Shown: positions 11,666 to 21,865 of the stretch, in pieces
Position numbering within the stretch: the stretch's first letter is position 1
How the letters are laid out: each line of letters starts with the position of its first letter
Assembly: GCA_963575745.1 (NCBI GenBank)
Contig: CAUYUJ010014626.1
Coordinates: 132,774 to 196,773, forward strand
Length of the DNA: 64,000 nt
Source: Prorocentrum cordatum
Lineage: Eukaryota > Sar > Dinophyceae > Prorocentrales > Prorocentraceae
Reading direction: 5' to 3'
Notes under the pieces: model-generated
What the model was told of the DNA's origin: nothing
What the model saw: only the letters and a program-made list of their open reading frames with translations
Databases searched by the model: none
Program-made: the position numbers and the translations under genes

Positions 11666-12853
11666 CTTGCAGAGATTGCGTTGTGATTCACATCACAGCG
11701 GGACTCTCAGTTGAGATATGACAACGACAAGACGCCCGGGTCGAGTGCTGGACACCTTTTCAGGAAACGAGCCGCTGGGCATCGTTTATCCGAACCCTAT
11801 CCCCATCTAGGTGGCCTTTTCTCCACTTGGGGATTTACCCCCCGAGATGGGGATATAGGCCGTCTCCCTCGGGTTTTGGAGGGTATATCCCCAAGTCGGG
11901 GGCGGCGGGAGGGGGTGGGCTGGTGGGAGGCTTCATGGGGTTGGGGTTGGGTTAACCGATAAGCCTGTGATAGCTAGACACGCCAGCACGAGCGAATGAG
12001 CCGGGCAAGCCTTCCACGAGCTGCTCAAGGAATACTGCGCCGGGTGGTAAATTGCACGTCTTGTGCTGATCGACCAGGTTGCACCCACAGTGGGACGCAC
12101 ATGGACATACTAATACTATATGTCCTCCTTGGAGGCGCGCGTCCGACCCCAACATATAGTATACCCATCTTGTAGTATATCGTTTCCCGAGCGGTGTGGC
12201 CAGAAAGCGCCCGCCACGACGCATATACTATAAGATTTCTCGGTGCGCGCGTCGCCCCTGGGGGGGCGACGCACATATAGTATAAGTATGTTGGGGTGTT
12301 GCACCCACAGCGCCGACTGCAAGTAGGAGTTACTGAAATGGGGAAGCAAGACAGCAAGGAACGCCAAAAAAGGAGACAAGCTGAAGCCACTTACGCTGAG
12401 CCGCACTGGGGCAGACAGGCTGAGGCAGGCTGGCCACACCCAACCTGAGCTGAAGATTAAACTGTACGTTTAGCTAAGAGACGCTAGTTTAAGCTCTGAC
12501 GCTGAGCGAAGCTAAATCAAGTCGAACAATGCTCAGCAACGCCACGTTGAGCTATCCCACACCCCACCAAGCCAGCCATGCAAAGCCGAGCGAGGATAAG
12601 CAAAGCTTAACAAAGCCACACGAAGCTGCGCGGCGCTGAGGCTCGCAGAGCTAAACCAAGGCAAGACGAGCCACACAACGCCACTCCAAACTGAACTCTG
12701 CCAAGCTACACCAACGAAGACTGAGCCAACATTAGAAGCGAGAGTTAAATACATTCAGTAATTCAAATGCCCACGCTAAGGCTAGAATCGGCGCCCCAAC
12801 AAACCCGAATTATGTTCAGATCTCTGGGGGAAGGTTCGGAGTGCTTATATAAG

Positions 12854-12898
<45 letters not shown>

Positions 12899-15800
12899 AG
12901 ACGAAAAAGAAAGAGGAGGCGAAAGAGAGAGAGAGAGAGAGATCAAAAAAGAGAGAGAGAGAGAGAGTCTTCTGTGCACGCTTCACTAATGAAAAAGTCC
13001 AACCTCCCCCTCTTTGGAACCAGGCTCCCTCCCCTCGAAAATCTCCCCCTCTCTTGAAATCCCCCTCTCCAGAACAAACCCCCCACCCCCCGCTTCCCTG
13101 GCGAGAGCCCCCCCACACTCTCCCCTGATCTTTGAAGTCGGGGGCGGGCTGGTGCGCAACCTCCCCCCTGACATCCTCCCAGCGTGCACACAAGGGCTTC
13201 TGTTGTTTGTTACTGCCTCCCGCGCGCGGGACAGCTCCTGGGAGCCCCTGGAAAAAAATACCCTGGCAAAGCCCAGGCAAGGTCCCAGGAAACTCGTACC
13301 ACCGCCCCCCTCATCAGATCAGGAAGCCTCCAGGGTCTGAGGCCTTCTGGGCGCATTCCTCAGTGAACGCCCCCAACGCAGGAGTTTGCTTCTGGGCGCG
13401 GCCCTCAGGACTTCCGAGACCCGGGATCGGCCCACGAGCCTCAGAGCGGCCCAGGAACGGCGACATCAATGCGAGGCGGGCCCCAAGATGGCCCCTGGTG
13501 GCTCAAGATGGTCCCAGACAGCCTCCCAGAGGCCCTTGGGATACCAAAATCATTCAAAAACCAATGGTTGCTCAACGGTTTTGGCCTTCTCGCCTTTTTG
13601 CTTCCTGTGACCACAGGTGGGGCCCAGACAAGCCCCCAGAGCGCTTCAAAGACTTCCAAAACCACCCCAGGGGAGACCCAAAAAGAGCTCCGGGAGAGCC
13701 CAAACAGAGGCCCAGGAGCGGGGATCCATGGGTGACAATCTCCAATTAGGCCCGAAGACAGCCCCAAGTGGCCCCAAGCCAATCCCGAGGGAGCCATGGA
13801 TGATCCAAGATTGGCCCCGTGAGGCCCCGAGGTGGCCACAAGACAAGTGCTTCCTTACATGATTTCTGCTTTCTCGCATTGTCGTTTCCCGTGGGATTCT
13901 CCGACCTCAAGATAGCCCCAACATCGCCCACGATGGCTCCTAGTGGGAGCTGGCAGGGCTCCAAGAGAGCTCAGAAGACTCACAACAGCGCCCCAGGAGA
14001 GACCCAAAACAGCTCCGAGAGAGCCCGACAGCAGCCCAGGGTGGCTGGCACCAAGATGGCCCAAAGGTAAACCCAAGAGGCCTCAAGAGAACCCCGAGGA
14101 AGCCCAAGACAGCCCCCGAGAGGCCCCCAGCAGGCCCAGCTCCTTCAGAAGCCTGGGGTTTTTTCCGCGACTTCAGCTTTCACGCACTGCTGCTTCCTGT
14201 GGGCTTCTCCGGCCTCAAGATGTCTTCAACGTCGCCCAAGACGGACCCAAGCTGGAGGCTCCAAGAGAGCCCCAACGACTCACGGGGAGCGCCCCTGGGA
14301 GAGGCCCGGGAGAGGCCCCGGGAGAGGCCCCAAAGAGCTTCGCCAGCGCTCTCGAACGTCGAAGACCGGGATCCATAGGAGGACGAGGAGGAGGAGGAGG
14401 AGGAGGAGGAGGAGGAGGAGGACGAGGAAGAGCAGTAGGAGGAGGAGGAGGAGGAGGAGGAGGAGGTGCACCCAAGACAGCCCCCAAGAGGCCCCAAGAT
14501 AACCCGCTCAGGATGGTCTCAGACAGCCGTCGAGAGGGCTCCAGGATCAAATTCCGCAAACGACTCCGGTTTTCCAGTGACGTGGGATGCCTCCCTGTCT
14601 TGTTTCCTGTGGAATTCTGAAGCATCGAGATAGCTCCGGCTTTGCGCACGATAGCTCCAAGCAAAGCCCAAAAGAACTGAAAGAGAGAGCTCCAACAGAG
14701 GTCCGACAGCGCGCCAAGCAAGACACAGGCACGCCAAAAAGCAAAGAGCATTGTTTATCACAACCCAAGGTGGCCGCCTACAGAACAAAAAACACTAAAA
14801 CTTGTCCAAAGTGGGCCACTACAAAACCTAAAAGGCAAGCTCCTGATACAGGCGCGATGAGCTCCCGGATCCATCCCAGAGGCTTCCATCAATCCCACGG
14901 GAGCTCCTCTGCTCCTCTTCCCCTACACATGCACCCCGTGCCTTCATAGAAATAAATGGACGCTCCGTTCCGCGAGCATGCGCATGACCTCCCGTGGCCT
15001 CACCCCCTCACTCAGGACACTTCCCAACATACCCAAAGGGGAACAGCGATACAACACGGGCCAGAGGAATGAGCGACGCGAATACACAAAACAAGCTGGG
15101 TGCACGACTGGCGCCTCAGTTTTGAAGCCAAAGTGAAACGAATGCGAACGCGAATCCTTGCCTTTCAAAATCTATGGATGCACAAATCTAGATATGTCTA
15201 TACGCGTGTACAAAGATGTACACGTGGCAGCCCCGTGAAAATACCCAACGGATGTTAAAGCTAAGCTGAACGAAATGGATCATGTCGGCACGAGCGAAGC
15301 AGTGCAACGGCAAAGTGGCTGCGTAATACAGAAAGCCAAGGACAGGCCGAAGCGAAGGCGAAGCCAGCGCCGAAGCTAAAGCTGAGCCAGAGCGCGAACG
15401 GAAGCTGGGCGGGGCAGAGCTCAGCAGTCCCAAGATCACCTGGACTGTTCTGCTCGCTTGCTTGGATGGGCTGAAGGTCCGCGATCGCGCTGTTCTGCGG
15501 CTGGCGTGCTCTTGCGACGCCAAAGATTTAAGGGCCCCTTTCCGCATCCAACACAGCGTGCTTCCACTTGTCGCCACAAGTCCTGAAGGACTTGGTCTGC
15601 CTTCAGACGGGGGAAATTGAGACCCAACACGAAGCCTGTGATACACGGTTCCGGAGACCTTCACCCCTTGAGCCCCCCGCCCCCACGCCTGCTCCATGGC
15701 CCCATCGCACACCCCTGGCTGCCCCAGCGCGGTCATCGACGTGCGCGGAAGCGCAGCCAGATAGGCTCTGCGCAGAGGAGCCAAGCCTGAGCTGAGCGAA

Positions 15801-18644
15801 GTTCGATGAGTCAGGTTCAGCGAGGCTGAGCCGAGCTGAGGGAACCTGAGTTCAGCTGAGCAGGGTCGTGCCCGAAGTCCACGCGGTGGGAAAGAAGTCA
15901 GAGCGAGAGGAGCAGCAGGAGAGGCATCGGCGCGGCGTGGCTGCAGGCTCTGCTCGGCTCACGGACATGCCTCCTGGCTGACGTCTTGACGCCTGCTGGC
16001 CGAGGCCCCGAAGTCGCGGTTTTGACTCTGAGCACGAACCTCCCGAGTGGCAAGATACAGCGCCGTCCCAACTTGAATCTGCGGGTTCTCACGCCCGAAT
16101 CCCGAGTGTACTAGCACGCATGCGGCATCCGAGGGGAGTCCGAATCCCGAAGTGACCTTTCGAAAGGCTGCACCCCACCCCAAGCCTTCTAAAAAGAGTC
16201 CAGAGGTTCTGCCCTCAAACGGCAGCATGATTCAGCGATTTTACCCCGAAGCTGGTGCGGCCCCCCCGAGGGACCCTGCCGGGACGCTGACAGTGCGACG
16301 GGCCTGGCAAGCCAGCCCTCTTCCCGGGTCTCCCGAGGCCCTCGTCCGCACAAAGCTCCTGGGCTGAAGACGGAAAACAACTGCATAAACAGAAACTTTC
16401 GGAGTTCCGCGCGGATGTCTTGGATCTGCGCTGGACCCCCCTCCCTGGCGTGCGGAGCGTGCCGGGGGGCAGCGCCGGAGTCGCCGCCAGGGTCCCCGCG
16501 CCGATGCAAGAACCCGCCCGAAGCTGCAGAAGTTTGTGCTTATGCCGCTTGTTCTTTTGCTGGCCCAGGCCCTCGTCCGCCCCAAGTGCCTGGGCAGCTG
16601 CTTTCTTTTTGTTTCTCTCCCCAACGCAACACCGCGAGGCTGCGCAACAGCGTGAAACGGAGCAGCGAAAGGCGGCCGTTAACCCGCACGTGCCCGCGTG
16701 CAGAGTGCCCACGGGGCAGCTGCTTTCCGTCCCCCGGTCCAGCCTCGGAGCCCTCGGGCAGCGCGCCCAGCACGTCCTCCGGCCGGCCGTGGCACACCAG
16801 CAGCCGAGACCCGCGCCGCTCCAGCTCCTGGGAACGCACACAGACACACGTGTGCCGTGTGTCCTCCCTGGAGGCTTGCGCGCGACCCGAGCACATGCAG
16901 CACAGCCATCTGATCGGATCCCGAGCGGCACGGCCAGATAGCGCCCGCCACGAAGCGCATACGAGAAGGTAGCTGAGCGCGCGCATCGCCCCTGTGGGGG
17001 GGGGGGGGGGCCACGCACACATAGTCTTAGTATGCTTGCGCGACGCCGACTCCTCACCCAGGCGGACGACGCACTGGAGCCAGAAGCGCGCGCGCAGCGC
17101 GCAGGTCTTCCGCGCCGAGAAGGTAATCGGCTTGCGGGTGGGGATGGACCTCTGGCAGGCCGGGAACCCCTCAGATCTTGGCGCTGCAATCGTTTCGCAA
17201 CTCGCGATTTCGCCCAATTTCGGGCCCCGGGACCCTCACCGATCGATCCGGGCCGACAAATGGCGCAGAAGGATGGGGCCCCGGACCCGAGTCGTGTTTT
17301 TTTGCGACGATGCAGTCTTGAGTTGTGCAACGTCGGAGCCCCGGGTCTGGCGGCAGTACGCCAGAGAGCCTGCTCTGGGGGCCTACGGCAGGTTCGTGTC
17401 GTGCCGACTTCGGCGTTGGTTTCTGACACCGCGGGGATCGTTCAACCTTGAACGATCGGCCGTTTCCGAAACGTCCAAGTCGTTCCACATCGAGCGATTC
17501 TGGGTCGCCCGTGGCGTTCAACATTAAACGCCGCTGGCGGGGTCGCCGCCGGTCGACAACACGCGAACCTACCGTGGGCCACGCCTGGGTCCGGGCAGAG
17601 GCGAGCCGACCGGAGGAGGGAGGAGGAGGAGGAGGAAGGAGGAGGATGAGGAGGAGGAGGAGGAGGAGGAGGAGAAGAAGAAGGAGGAGGAGAAGGAGGA
17701 GCAGGGGGACGAGCACGCCGTGCGCGGGGTACCAGGCGCGGCGCACCCGCTGGGCTCTCGCGCCGGCTGCGCCGCGCCCGGGCCAGCCCGATGCACCCCA
17801 AGAGGGCCCCAGGGCGCACTCTCTCCGAGCGCGGCCGCCAGCTTCTGGCAGAGGAGGAGAGAGGAGAGGGGAGGGGAGGGGAGGGGAGGGGAGGGGAGGG
17901 GAGAGGAGGGGAGAGGAGATGCGAGGCGAGGCGATGAGACATACTAATACTGTAAGTCCTCCTTGGCGAGGAGGGGAGAGGAGGGGAGAGGAGAGGAGAG
18001 GCGAGGCGAGGCGAGGCGAGGCGAGGGAGTGGGACGCACAGAGACATACTAATACTGTAAGTCCTCCTTGGAGGGGCGCGTCTGGCCCGAACATATAGTA
18101 GACCCATCTTGTAGTATATCGTTTCCCGAGCGGTGTGGCCAGAAAGCGCCCACCGCGACGCATATACTATAAGATTTCTCGGTGCGCGCGTCGCCTCTGG
18201 GCGGGCGACGAACATGTAGTATGAGTATGTTGGTGTGACGCCGAAGGAAATCCAATTTTCGGGCCATGGCTCGGGTCTCCGGCGGCCGTTTGGGACGATC
18301 CGGGCACCCCAGACGCCTTTCGGAGAGGCGCAGCTGCTGGAGAGCATCCTGAGGCTGGGAGACCGCCAGGAACCGACGAAAGCACCCCGAAAACCTCGAC
18401 CTTTGAAGGCGGCCGACCTCTTGAACTCTGGATCGGTCACGCGGCCGTAGGGCGACCTGTCCAGGAAGCGCGGGTCGAAGCAGAACACGGCCGTGAACGG
18501 CCGCCTGTCGGCCAGGGCCGCACCTACCACCGCCCGCAGCACTGGGTTGTCCTGCACCCGCAGGTCGTTGCGGGCCCACCAGACGCAGGGCCCAGTGCTC
18601 GTCGGGATGACCCGGGCCTCCAAAGAGGGGCCACCGAAGGACAT
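11485..18644 (-). CDS. CRY-DASH-type cryptochrome/photolyase, N-terminal part in four exons (3' end not found)
   Basis: Flavoprotein family that senses blue light or repairs UV-damaged DNA. Only the N-terminal antenna (alpha/beta) domain is visible. I read exons 18644-18418, 17149-17053, 16827-16744 and 11665-about 11485. Joined, they stay in frame for about 196 residues and give family motifs in the right order: VWWARNDLRVQDNP, FCFDPRFL, RARFWLQCV, GSRLLVCHGRPEDVL, EPVSIEQTDVEEFV and GAMSLYHPDDLPF. The last is typical of the DASH class. Introns are 1268 nt (GT-AG), 225 nt (GA-AG) and 5078 nt (GC-AG), the donor mixture known from dinoflagellates. The ATG at 18644 follows an in-frame TAG, so it may be the start, but an upstream exon is possible. 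The FAD-binding C-terminal half is not recognisable between 1 and 11485. It may lie beyond the window, or the copy may be truncated. The identification is strong. Splice sites are inferred from reading frame and family alignment, not from RNA. Confidence 0.85.
11818..11990. repeat. Dispersed repeat with inverted arms, copy 1
   Basis: GGGGATTTACC and GGGTATATCCCC form an imperfect stem around GATATAGGCCGTCTCCCTCGG; the right end has GGGTTAACCGATAAGCC. About 150 bp is shared with 43255-43405. Lies in cryptochrome intron 3. Confidence 0.65.
12091..12297. mobile_element. Dispersed element, copy in cryptochrome intron 3
   Basis: About 207 bp flanked by a perfect 13-bp direct repeat, GTTGCACCCACAG (12078-12090 and 12298-12310). 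The termini are near-perfect inverted repeats, ACATACTAATACTATATGT against ACATACTTATACTATATGT. The core GAGCGGTGTGGCCAGAAAGC is shared with the 18.1-kb copy. There is no coding capacity, so it is a non-autonomous element. Confidence 0.75.
12440..12760. repeat. GCTAAGC-like low-complexity stretch in intron 3
   Basis: Short A/G/C motifs such as AAGCTAA, CGAAGCT and GAGCTAA recur irregularly. Similar GCTGAGC phrases recur near 15.3-15.85 kb. Confidence 0.5.
12859..12970. repeat. CA then GA microsatellites
   Basis: CA run 12859-12896, then GA runs to 12970. Confidence 0.9.
14380..14466. repeat. GAG microsatellite
   Basis: GAG triplets with GAC and GTA interruptions, embedded in the CCCAAGA-type repeats of intron 3. 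Confidence 0.9.
14640..16320. other. Intron 3 sequence without a supported gene
   Basis: Mostly unique DNA between the cryptochrome exons at 16.7 and 11.7 kb, with AGCTGAG/GCGAAGC short motifs. A Leu-Arg-rich minus frame near 15.5 kb is discussed under rejected items. Confidence 0.4.
16320..16640. repeat. Cluster of CCGAAAGTTCATGCTTATG-family units
   Basis: At least two units in opposite orientation (16378-16455 minus, 16518-16585 plus), plus two copies of a GGCGGACGAGGGCCTGGG-like block. The family recurs at 25620-25725, 39700-39770 and twice near 63.63-63.80 kb. Lies in cryptochrome intron 3. Confidence 0.6.
16744..16827 (-). CDS. Cryptochrome exon 3
   Basis: Exactly 28 codons, from ELERRGSRLLV through CHGRPEDVLGALPEGSE. 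This is the GS-x-LLV-x-x-GxPE strand and helix of photolyases. The donor is GC (GAG/GCTGG). Joining to exon 4 gives GSEVKCLPEPVS with no frame change. Confidence 0.8.
16828..17052 (-). mobile_element. Introner-like element forming cryptochrome intron 2
   Basis: This 225-nt intron is almost entirely one copy of a dispersed element that also occurs at 12091-12297, 18030-18244 and 19752-19924. The element (16830-17049) lies between two AGGAG pentamers, one at each splice border. Removing the element plus one pentamer restores the coding frame, which is what target-site duplication by an intron-making insertion would produce. Donor GA, acceptor AG. Confidence 0.7.
17053..17149 (-). CDS. Cryptochrome exon 2
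   Basis: A 97-nt exon carrying SARKTCALRARFWLQCVV, the conserved helix after the FDPRF strand. Reading to GGT GAG and then splicing to GAG CTG restores LGEELERRGS, which has the usual family spacing. A GT donor four bases earlier (CTGG/GTGAGG) would give the wrong frame with an AG acceptor. Confidence 0.8.
17388..17582. repeat. Palindromic dispersed repeat, copy 1 (in cryptochrome intron 1)
   Basis: Shares about 190 bp with 42535-42726. It contains the perfect palindrome GATCGTTCAACCTTGAACGATC split as ten-base arms, and a second near-palindrome GGCGTTCAACATTAAACGCC. Borders: CGGCAGG.TCGTGTCG at left, CCACCGT-like at right. Confidence 0.75.
17614..18025. repeat. Purine-rich minisatellites in intron 1
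   Basis: GAG/GAA triplets (17614-17705), GGGGAGAG and GGGGAGGG units (17855-17930), then GGGGAGAGGA and GGCGA units (17965-18025). Confidence 0.85.
18030..18244. mobile_element. Dispersed element, copy in cryptochrome intron 1
   Basis: Very close to the 12.1-kb copy through the core and both AT-rich termini (ACATACTAATACTGTAAG and the ACATGTAGTATGAGTATG end). No clear flanking duplication is visible, because the left side runs into GAGGCGAGGC repeats. A 31-bp fragment of the same left end sits at 17936-17966 within the same purine-rich repeats. Confidence 0.75.
18245..18404. repeat. Dispersed repeat in intron 1, copy 1
   Basis: About 160 bp matches 26505-26655 at roughly three bases in four, with shared GGCGGCCGT, GGGACGATCC, GAGGCGCAGCTG and CCCGAAAACCTCGA. 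It is intronic here, so the protein-like reading in both copies (NALHQLRL) is not cryptochrome. Confidence 0.65.
18418..18644 (-). CDS. Cryptochrome exon 1
   Basis: Encodes the first strand of the antenna domain, with VWWARNDLRVQDNP and FCFDPRFLDRSPYGRVTDP. It ends in AAG AG before GTCGGC. The pentamer AGGTC occurs at both splice borders, so the exact cut is ambiguous, but the GT-AG reading completes an Arg codon. A dispersed repeat (18660-18842) starts just upstream of the ATG. Confidence 0.85.
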
Positions 18645-18659
18645 ACCATGGTCGGGAAT

Positions 18660-18842
18660 GTTTGCCTAGCGTGTCGCCGCGGCGGCCCCGGCGACACGCT
18701 ATGCCTTGCGAGCGGATGGCGTGTCGCTCCGCTCCGCGGGGCGGGAAGCGCGGAAAAACTCGGGACGTTGACGCTGGGTGGCCGAAAATCTGGATACCGT
18801 GTCGCGCCCGGGCGTGGTGGGCCAGAACCGGCAGAGCGCCAC
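18660..18842. repeat. Hairpin-bearing dispersed repeat, copy 1
   Basis: Begins with an 11-bp stem (GCGTGTCGCCG and CGGCGACACGC), then GGCGTGTCGCTCCGCT, CGGGACGTTGACGCT and GTGGTGGGCCAGAAC. Lies directly 5' of cryptochrome exon 1. A second copy is at 33808-33985. Confidence 0.8.
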
Positions 18843-18873
18843 GCTTTCCAAAAAGTCCCTTCTCTTCCTCATC

Positions 18874-18968
18874 CTCCACCTCCTCCTCCTCCTCCTCCTC
18901 CTCCTCCTCCTCCTCCTCCTCCTCCTCCTCCTCCTCCTCCTCCTCCTCCTCCTCCTCCTCCTCCTCCC
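18874..18968. repeat. CTC microsatellite
   Basis: Pure CTC for about 95 bp. Poly-Leu, Ser or Pro frames are artefacts. Confidence 0.95.
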
Positions 18969-19039
18969 GAAGCAGACCCAATGCACGCCTGGGCGGTTTG
19001 GCCATTTTTAACAAGCACTCAATGGTGGCTTCGTGGCTT

Positions 19040-19437
19040 TTCTCAAGGATTCCGATTGTGAGGAATTCCAATAGAATCCCTTGTGGCGCTTTCCAGAGGA
19101 TTCCGATTGTAATGCTTTCCTGTGGAATCCCTTTCTGGCGCTTTCCAAAGGATTCCGATTGTGAGGCTTTCCAATAGAATCCCTGTGTGTCGCTTTCCAA
19201 AGGATGCCTGTTGTGAGGCTTTCCAATAGAATCCCTTTGTGGCGCTTTCCAAAGGGTTCCTGCTGTGAGGCTTTCCAATAGAATCCCTTTGTTGCGCTTT
19301 CCAAAGGATTCCTGTTGTGAGGTTTTCCAATACAATCCCCTCGTTGTGCTTTCCACCGGATTCCTGCGGTGTGGCTTTCCAATAGAATCACTTTGTGGCG
19401 CTTTCCAAAGGATTCCGATTGTGAGGCTTTCCAAAAA
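19040..19437. repeat. 52-bp tandem array built from 26-bp half units
   Basis: GAGGCTTTCCAATAGAATCC recurs at 19163, 19215, 19267, 19319, 19371 and 19423, exactly 52 bp apart. Each unit is two related 26-mers (GATTCCGATTGTGAGGCTTT and GAATCCCTTTGTGGCGCTTT). The minus strand stays open across the array, but the frame changes with every unit. Confidence 0.9.
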
Positions 19438-19632
19438 ATCATAAAAAACTGACATATAGAATTCCGTGGTGGACCGCCAGATTCTACTCGAAAGTTCAGA
19501 GTTGTTGGTTTTGGGTTTTTTGGTGTTTGAGTTTTTTGTTTTCTGATCCGTTTTCGGTTTCGTTCGGCCTCCACAGAAAGATGCCGATTGAAAACGCGCA
19601 AACTGCCCAGGCCTGCATCGGGTCTGGCGCCC

Positions 19633-19747
19633 CTCCTCCTCCTCTTCCTCCTCCTCATCCTACTCCTCTTCCTCCTCCTCCTCCTCCTCCTCCTCCTCCT
19701 CCTCCTCCTCCTCCGCCTCCTCCTCCTCCTCCACCTCCTCCTCCTCC
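19633..19747. repeat. CTC microsatellite
   Basis: CTC with CAT, CTT and CCG interruptions. Confidence 0.9.
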
Positions 19748-19751
19748 GCAC

Positions 19752-19924
19752 GTCCGAACCGAACATGGAGCACAAACGCCTTATAGTAGATCACGAACTA
19801 GGCGGTGTGGCCCGAAGGCGCCCGCCACCGAGCATGCGCTAGAAGATTTCTGAACGCACAGATCCCCCCGTTGGGGGGTCGGTCGACGCGCAAACCATAC
19901 AAGCATGGTTGGGGATGCCGACGC
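19752..19924. mobile_element. Dispersed element, diverged copy upstream of cryptochrome exon 1
   Basis: Shares the core GGCGGTGTGGCCCGAAGGCG, the AGATTTCT segment and the GCCGAC end with the other copies, but the terminal inverted repeats are eroded. It abuts a CTC microsatellite. Confidence 0.55.
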
Positions 19925-21865
19925 TCGGGGCAGAGATGGAGCCAGGATCCAACCACGGAGATCTCCACTTGGGAAGGCTTCGGTTTACGCGCTGACATAC
20001 CCCCCAGCCAGTCTTGACCAGCCTCAACAAACCCCCCGAATGGTCTGGGGCGGTCTCGACACCCCATCCCCAGGGCGCGGAGCGCCCCAAGGGCGCCGCC
20101 AGAGGCGGCGCCAGGGTGTTGAGGGGGCTACTCGGGGGGCCTATTGATGCCAGCCAGGACTACCTGGGGGGCTGCCTGCGCACACACCGAAGCCTGAGCA
20201 TCTCCACTGCCCCCGCTCTCGCTTGTTCACTCGATGACCGCGCCGCGCTGCGAAATCCAAGGCGGAGCACCCGCGCGGTGAGCACCTGGCGCTCCGCGCC
20301 GGAGTTGGCTGCGCCCAGAGTGCAAGCGGAGGGAGGGGCGAGCGGCAGGGGGAGGGGCGGAGACCCGCAGATAAGGGGGAGAAGAGAGCGGCCGGCAGGA
20401 GCCCAGGCGGCTCGAGACTCGGTGTGCTCTCTGCGGCTGGCGCCTTGAATGACTGGATTGTGAGACCCCCGATAGGCCCAGGGCGAGACCGCAATGCCAG
20501 CACGCTATGCGGAGATGAGTGTGTAGCGCATCTGGCGACGAGCGCGGCTTAGTTCAGTTCAGCTCAGTTCAGCCCAGCTCAGTTTAGTTCCTCCTTCTCC
20601 TCCTCCCCTCCTCCTCCTCGTCCTCGTCCTCCTCCTCTTCCTCCCCGTCCTCCCTCCGTCCCAAGACCCAACGCGACGACCTAGCCGACCAGAACCATCT
20701 TTCAACGTCGCAGCGCGGCAGAGACGATCCGCACGCGCGTCGGGCCGAAGTCGGGATACGGCATCGCGAATTAGCCCGCATGCACAAGGAAGGGGAGGAA
20801 GGAGGCGGCCGCAGAGAAGAGGACGGAGCGCGGGGGCACACTCACGCAACGAAGCTGCGGCAGGTGCACGGGCGCGGCCGGGCTGACGGGTAATTAGCCC
20901 CTGGCATCGGCTGCGAGTCGGCGTCGCTGTACACCCAGGGGGGGGGGTCCAGCAGCCCCAGTGCGGGCAGGGCCCAGCAAGTGGAAGAGCGGGAGCAACC
21001 AGCAACCGGAGAAGCAGGGCGCCAGAGGAAGCGCGGGGCAGCGGCGCGGGAGCCGGCGGCAGGGGGAGGGGCGCCGGCGCTGCAGCGGCCGCAGGGAGCC
21101 CAGGGCGGCGGTGGCGAGACAGGCTGCAGGGGCAGCCTGCCGGGACGACCCGTCGCGGGGCACGGGGACGAAGGCGGGTCGCAAGAGAAGACAGCGCCAC
21201 TCCGTAGCCGCTGCAAGGCTCACGGCAAGGAGTTTGGCGTCGCCCAATGGGAGCCGCACGTGGGAGCCGCGCAGGCCCGGCAGGCCGCCACGTGGGAGCC
21301 GCACGGCAAAATTGGCGGCGAGCCGCAACGGCGGCGGCCCCCAAGTAGGGCAGCGAGACTGCGGACAGGGGCAAGACCCCCTGCGACCGCAAGGGCTGCA
21401 AGGCGGCGCCAGCACAAACTGGCATGGCGCGGTGCTCTCTATGCGAGAGCGCTGCGCCGGGGGGGGGGCGCAGACCCAGGGCTGGTGCACGGCATCACGG
21501 CCAGGGATCCGGCAGAGGGGAATCGGGCCGCTGCGCGGGGCCGACAGGAAGGGGCGGGCGCCAGACCGGCAGCCACCAGGGAGGAGGAGGCGAAGCGGAA
21601 GGCAAGCCGCAGCAGCGGGGACCCCCAACTGTGGCAGCACGCACTGCCGACAAGGAAGGGGCCCCTGTAAGGCGCGGGGAATGCAAACAGCACCCCCGGC
21701 GAGAAGACCAAGCGAGCGACCCGCCAGGCGGGGGAGAGGCCGAAGGGGCCAAGCGACGGGAGGGCGGCGAGGCGGGAGGGGGGGGCGCCCGGGCACCGCC
21801 ACGCACTATCTGAGCCGGACAGCGCGCCGGAGCCCTGAGCGGCGGGCGCGCGGCGGAGGCGCGGC
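19925..21865. other. GC-rich sequence without a supported gene
   Basis: Open on several frames only because of base composition. A TTCAG short-repeat patch lies at 20550-20590. Nothing else is identifiable. Confidence 0.4.

Noticed and set aside
15436-15784. Minus-strand segment with GTVYH and DLWRQVEARC resembling a later CRY-DASH exon
   Set aside because: The two motifs are in different frames, and the same protein region (SLYHPDDLPF) is already encoded better at 11.5-11.67 kb. Order and frame argue for chance.
18235-18417. Continuation of the cryptochrome frame into FRGAFVGSWRSP
   Set aside because: This stretch is a dispersed repeat also found at 26.5 kb and does not match the family. 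The true continuation is exon 2.
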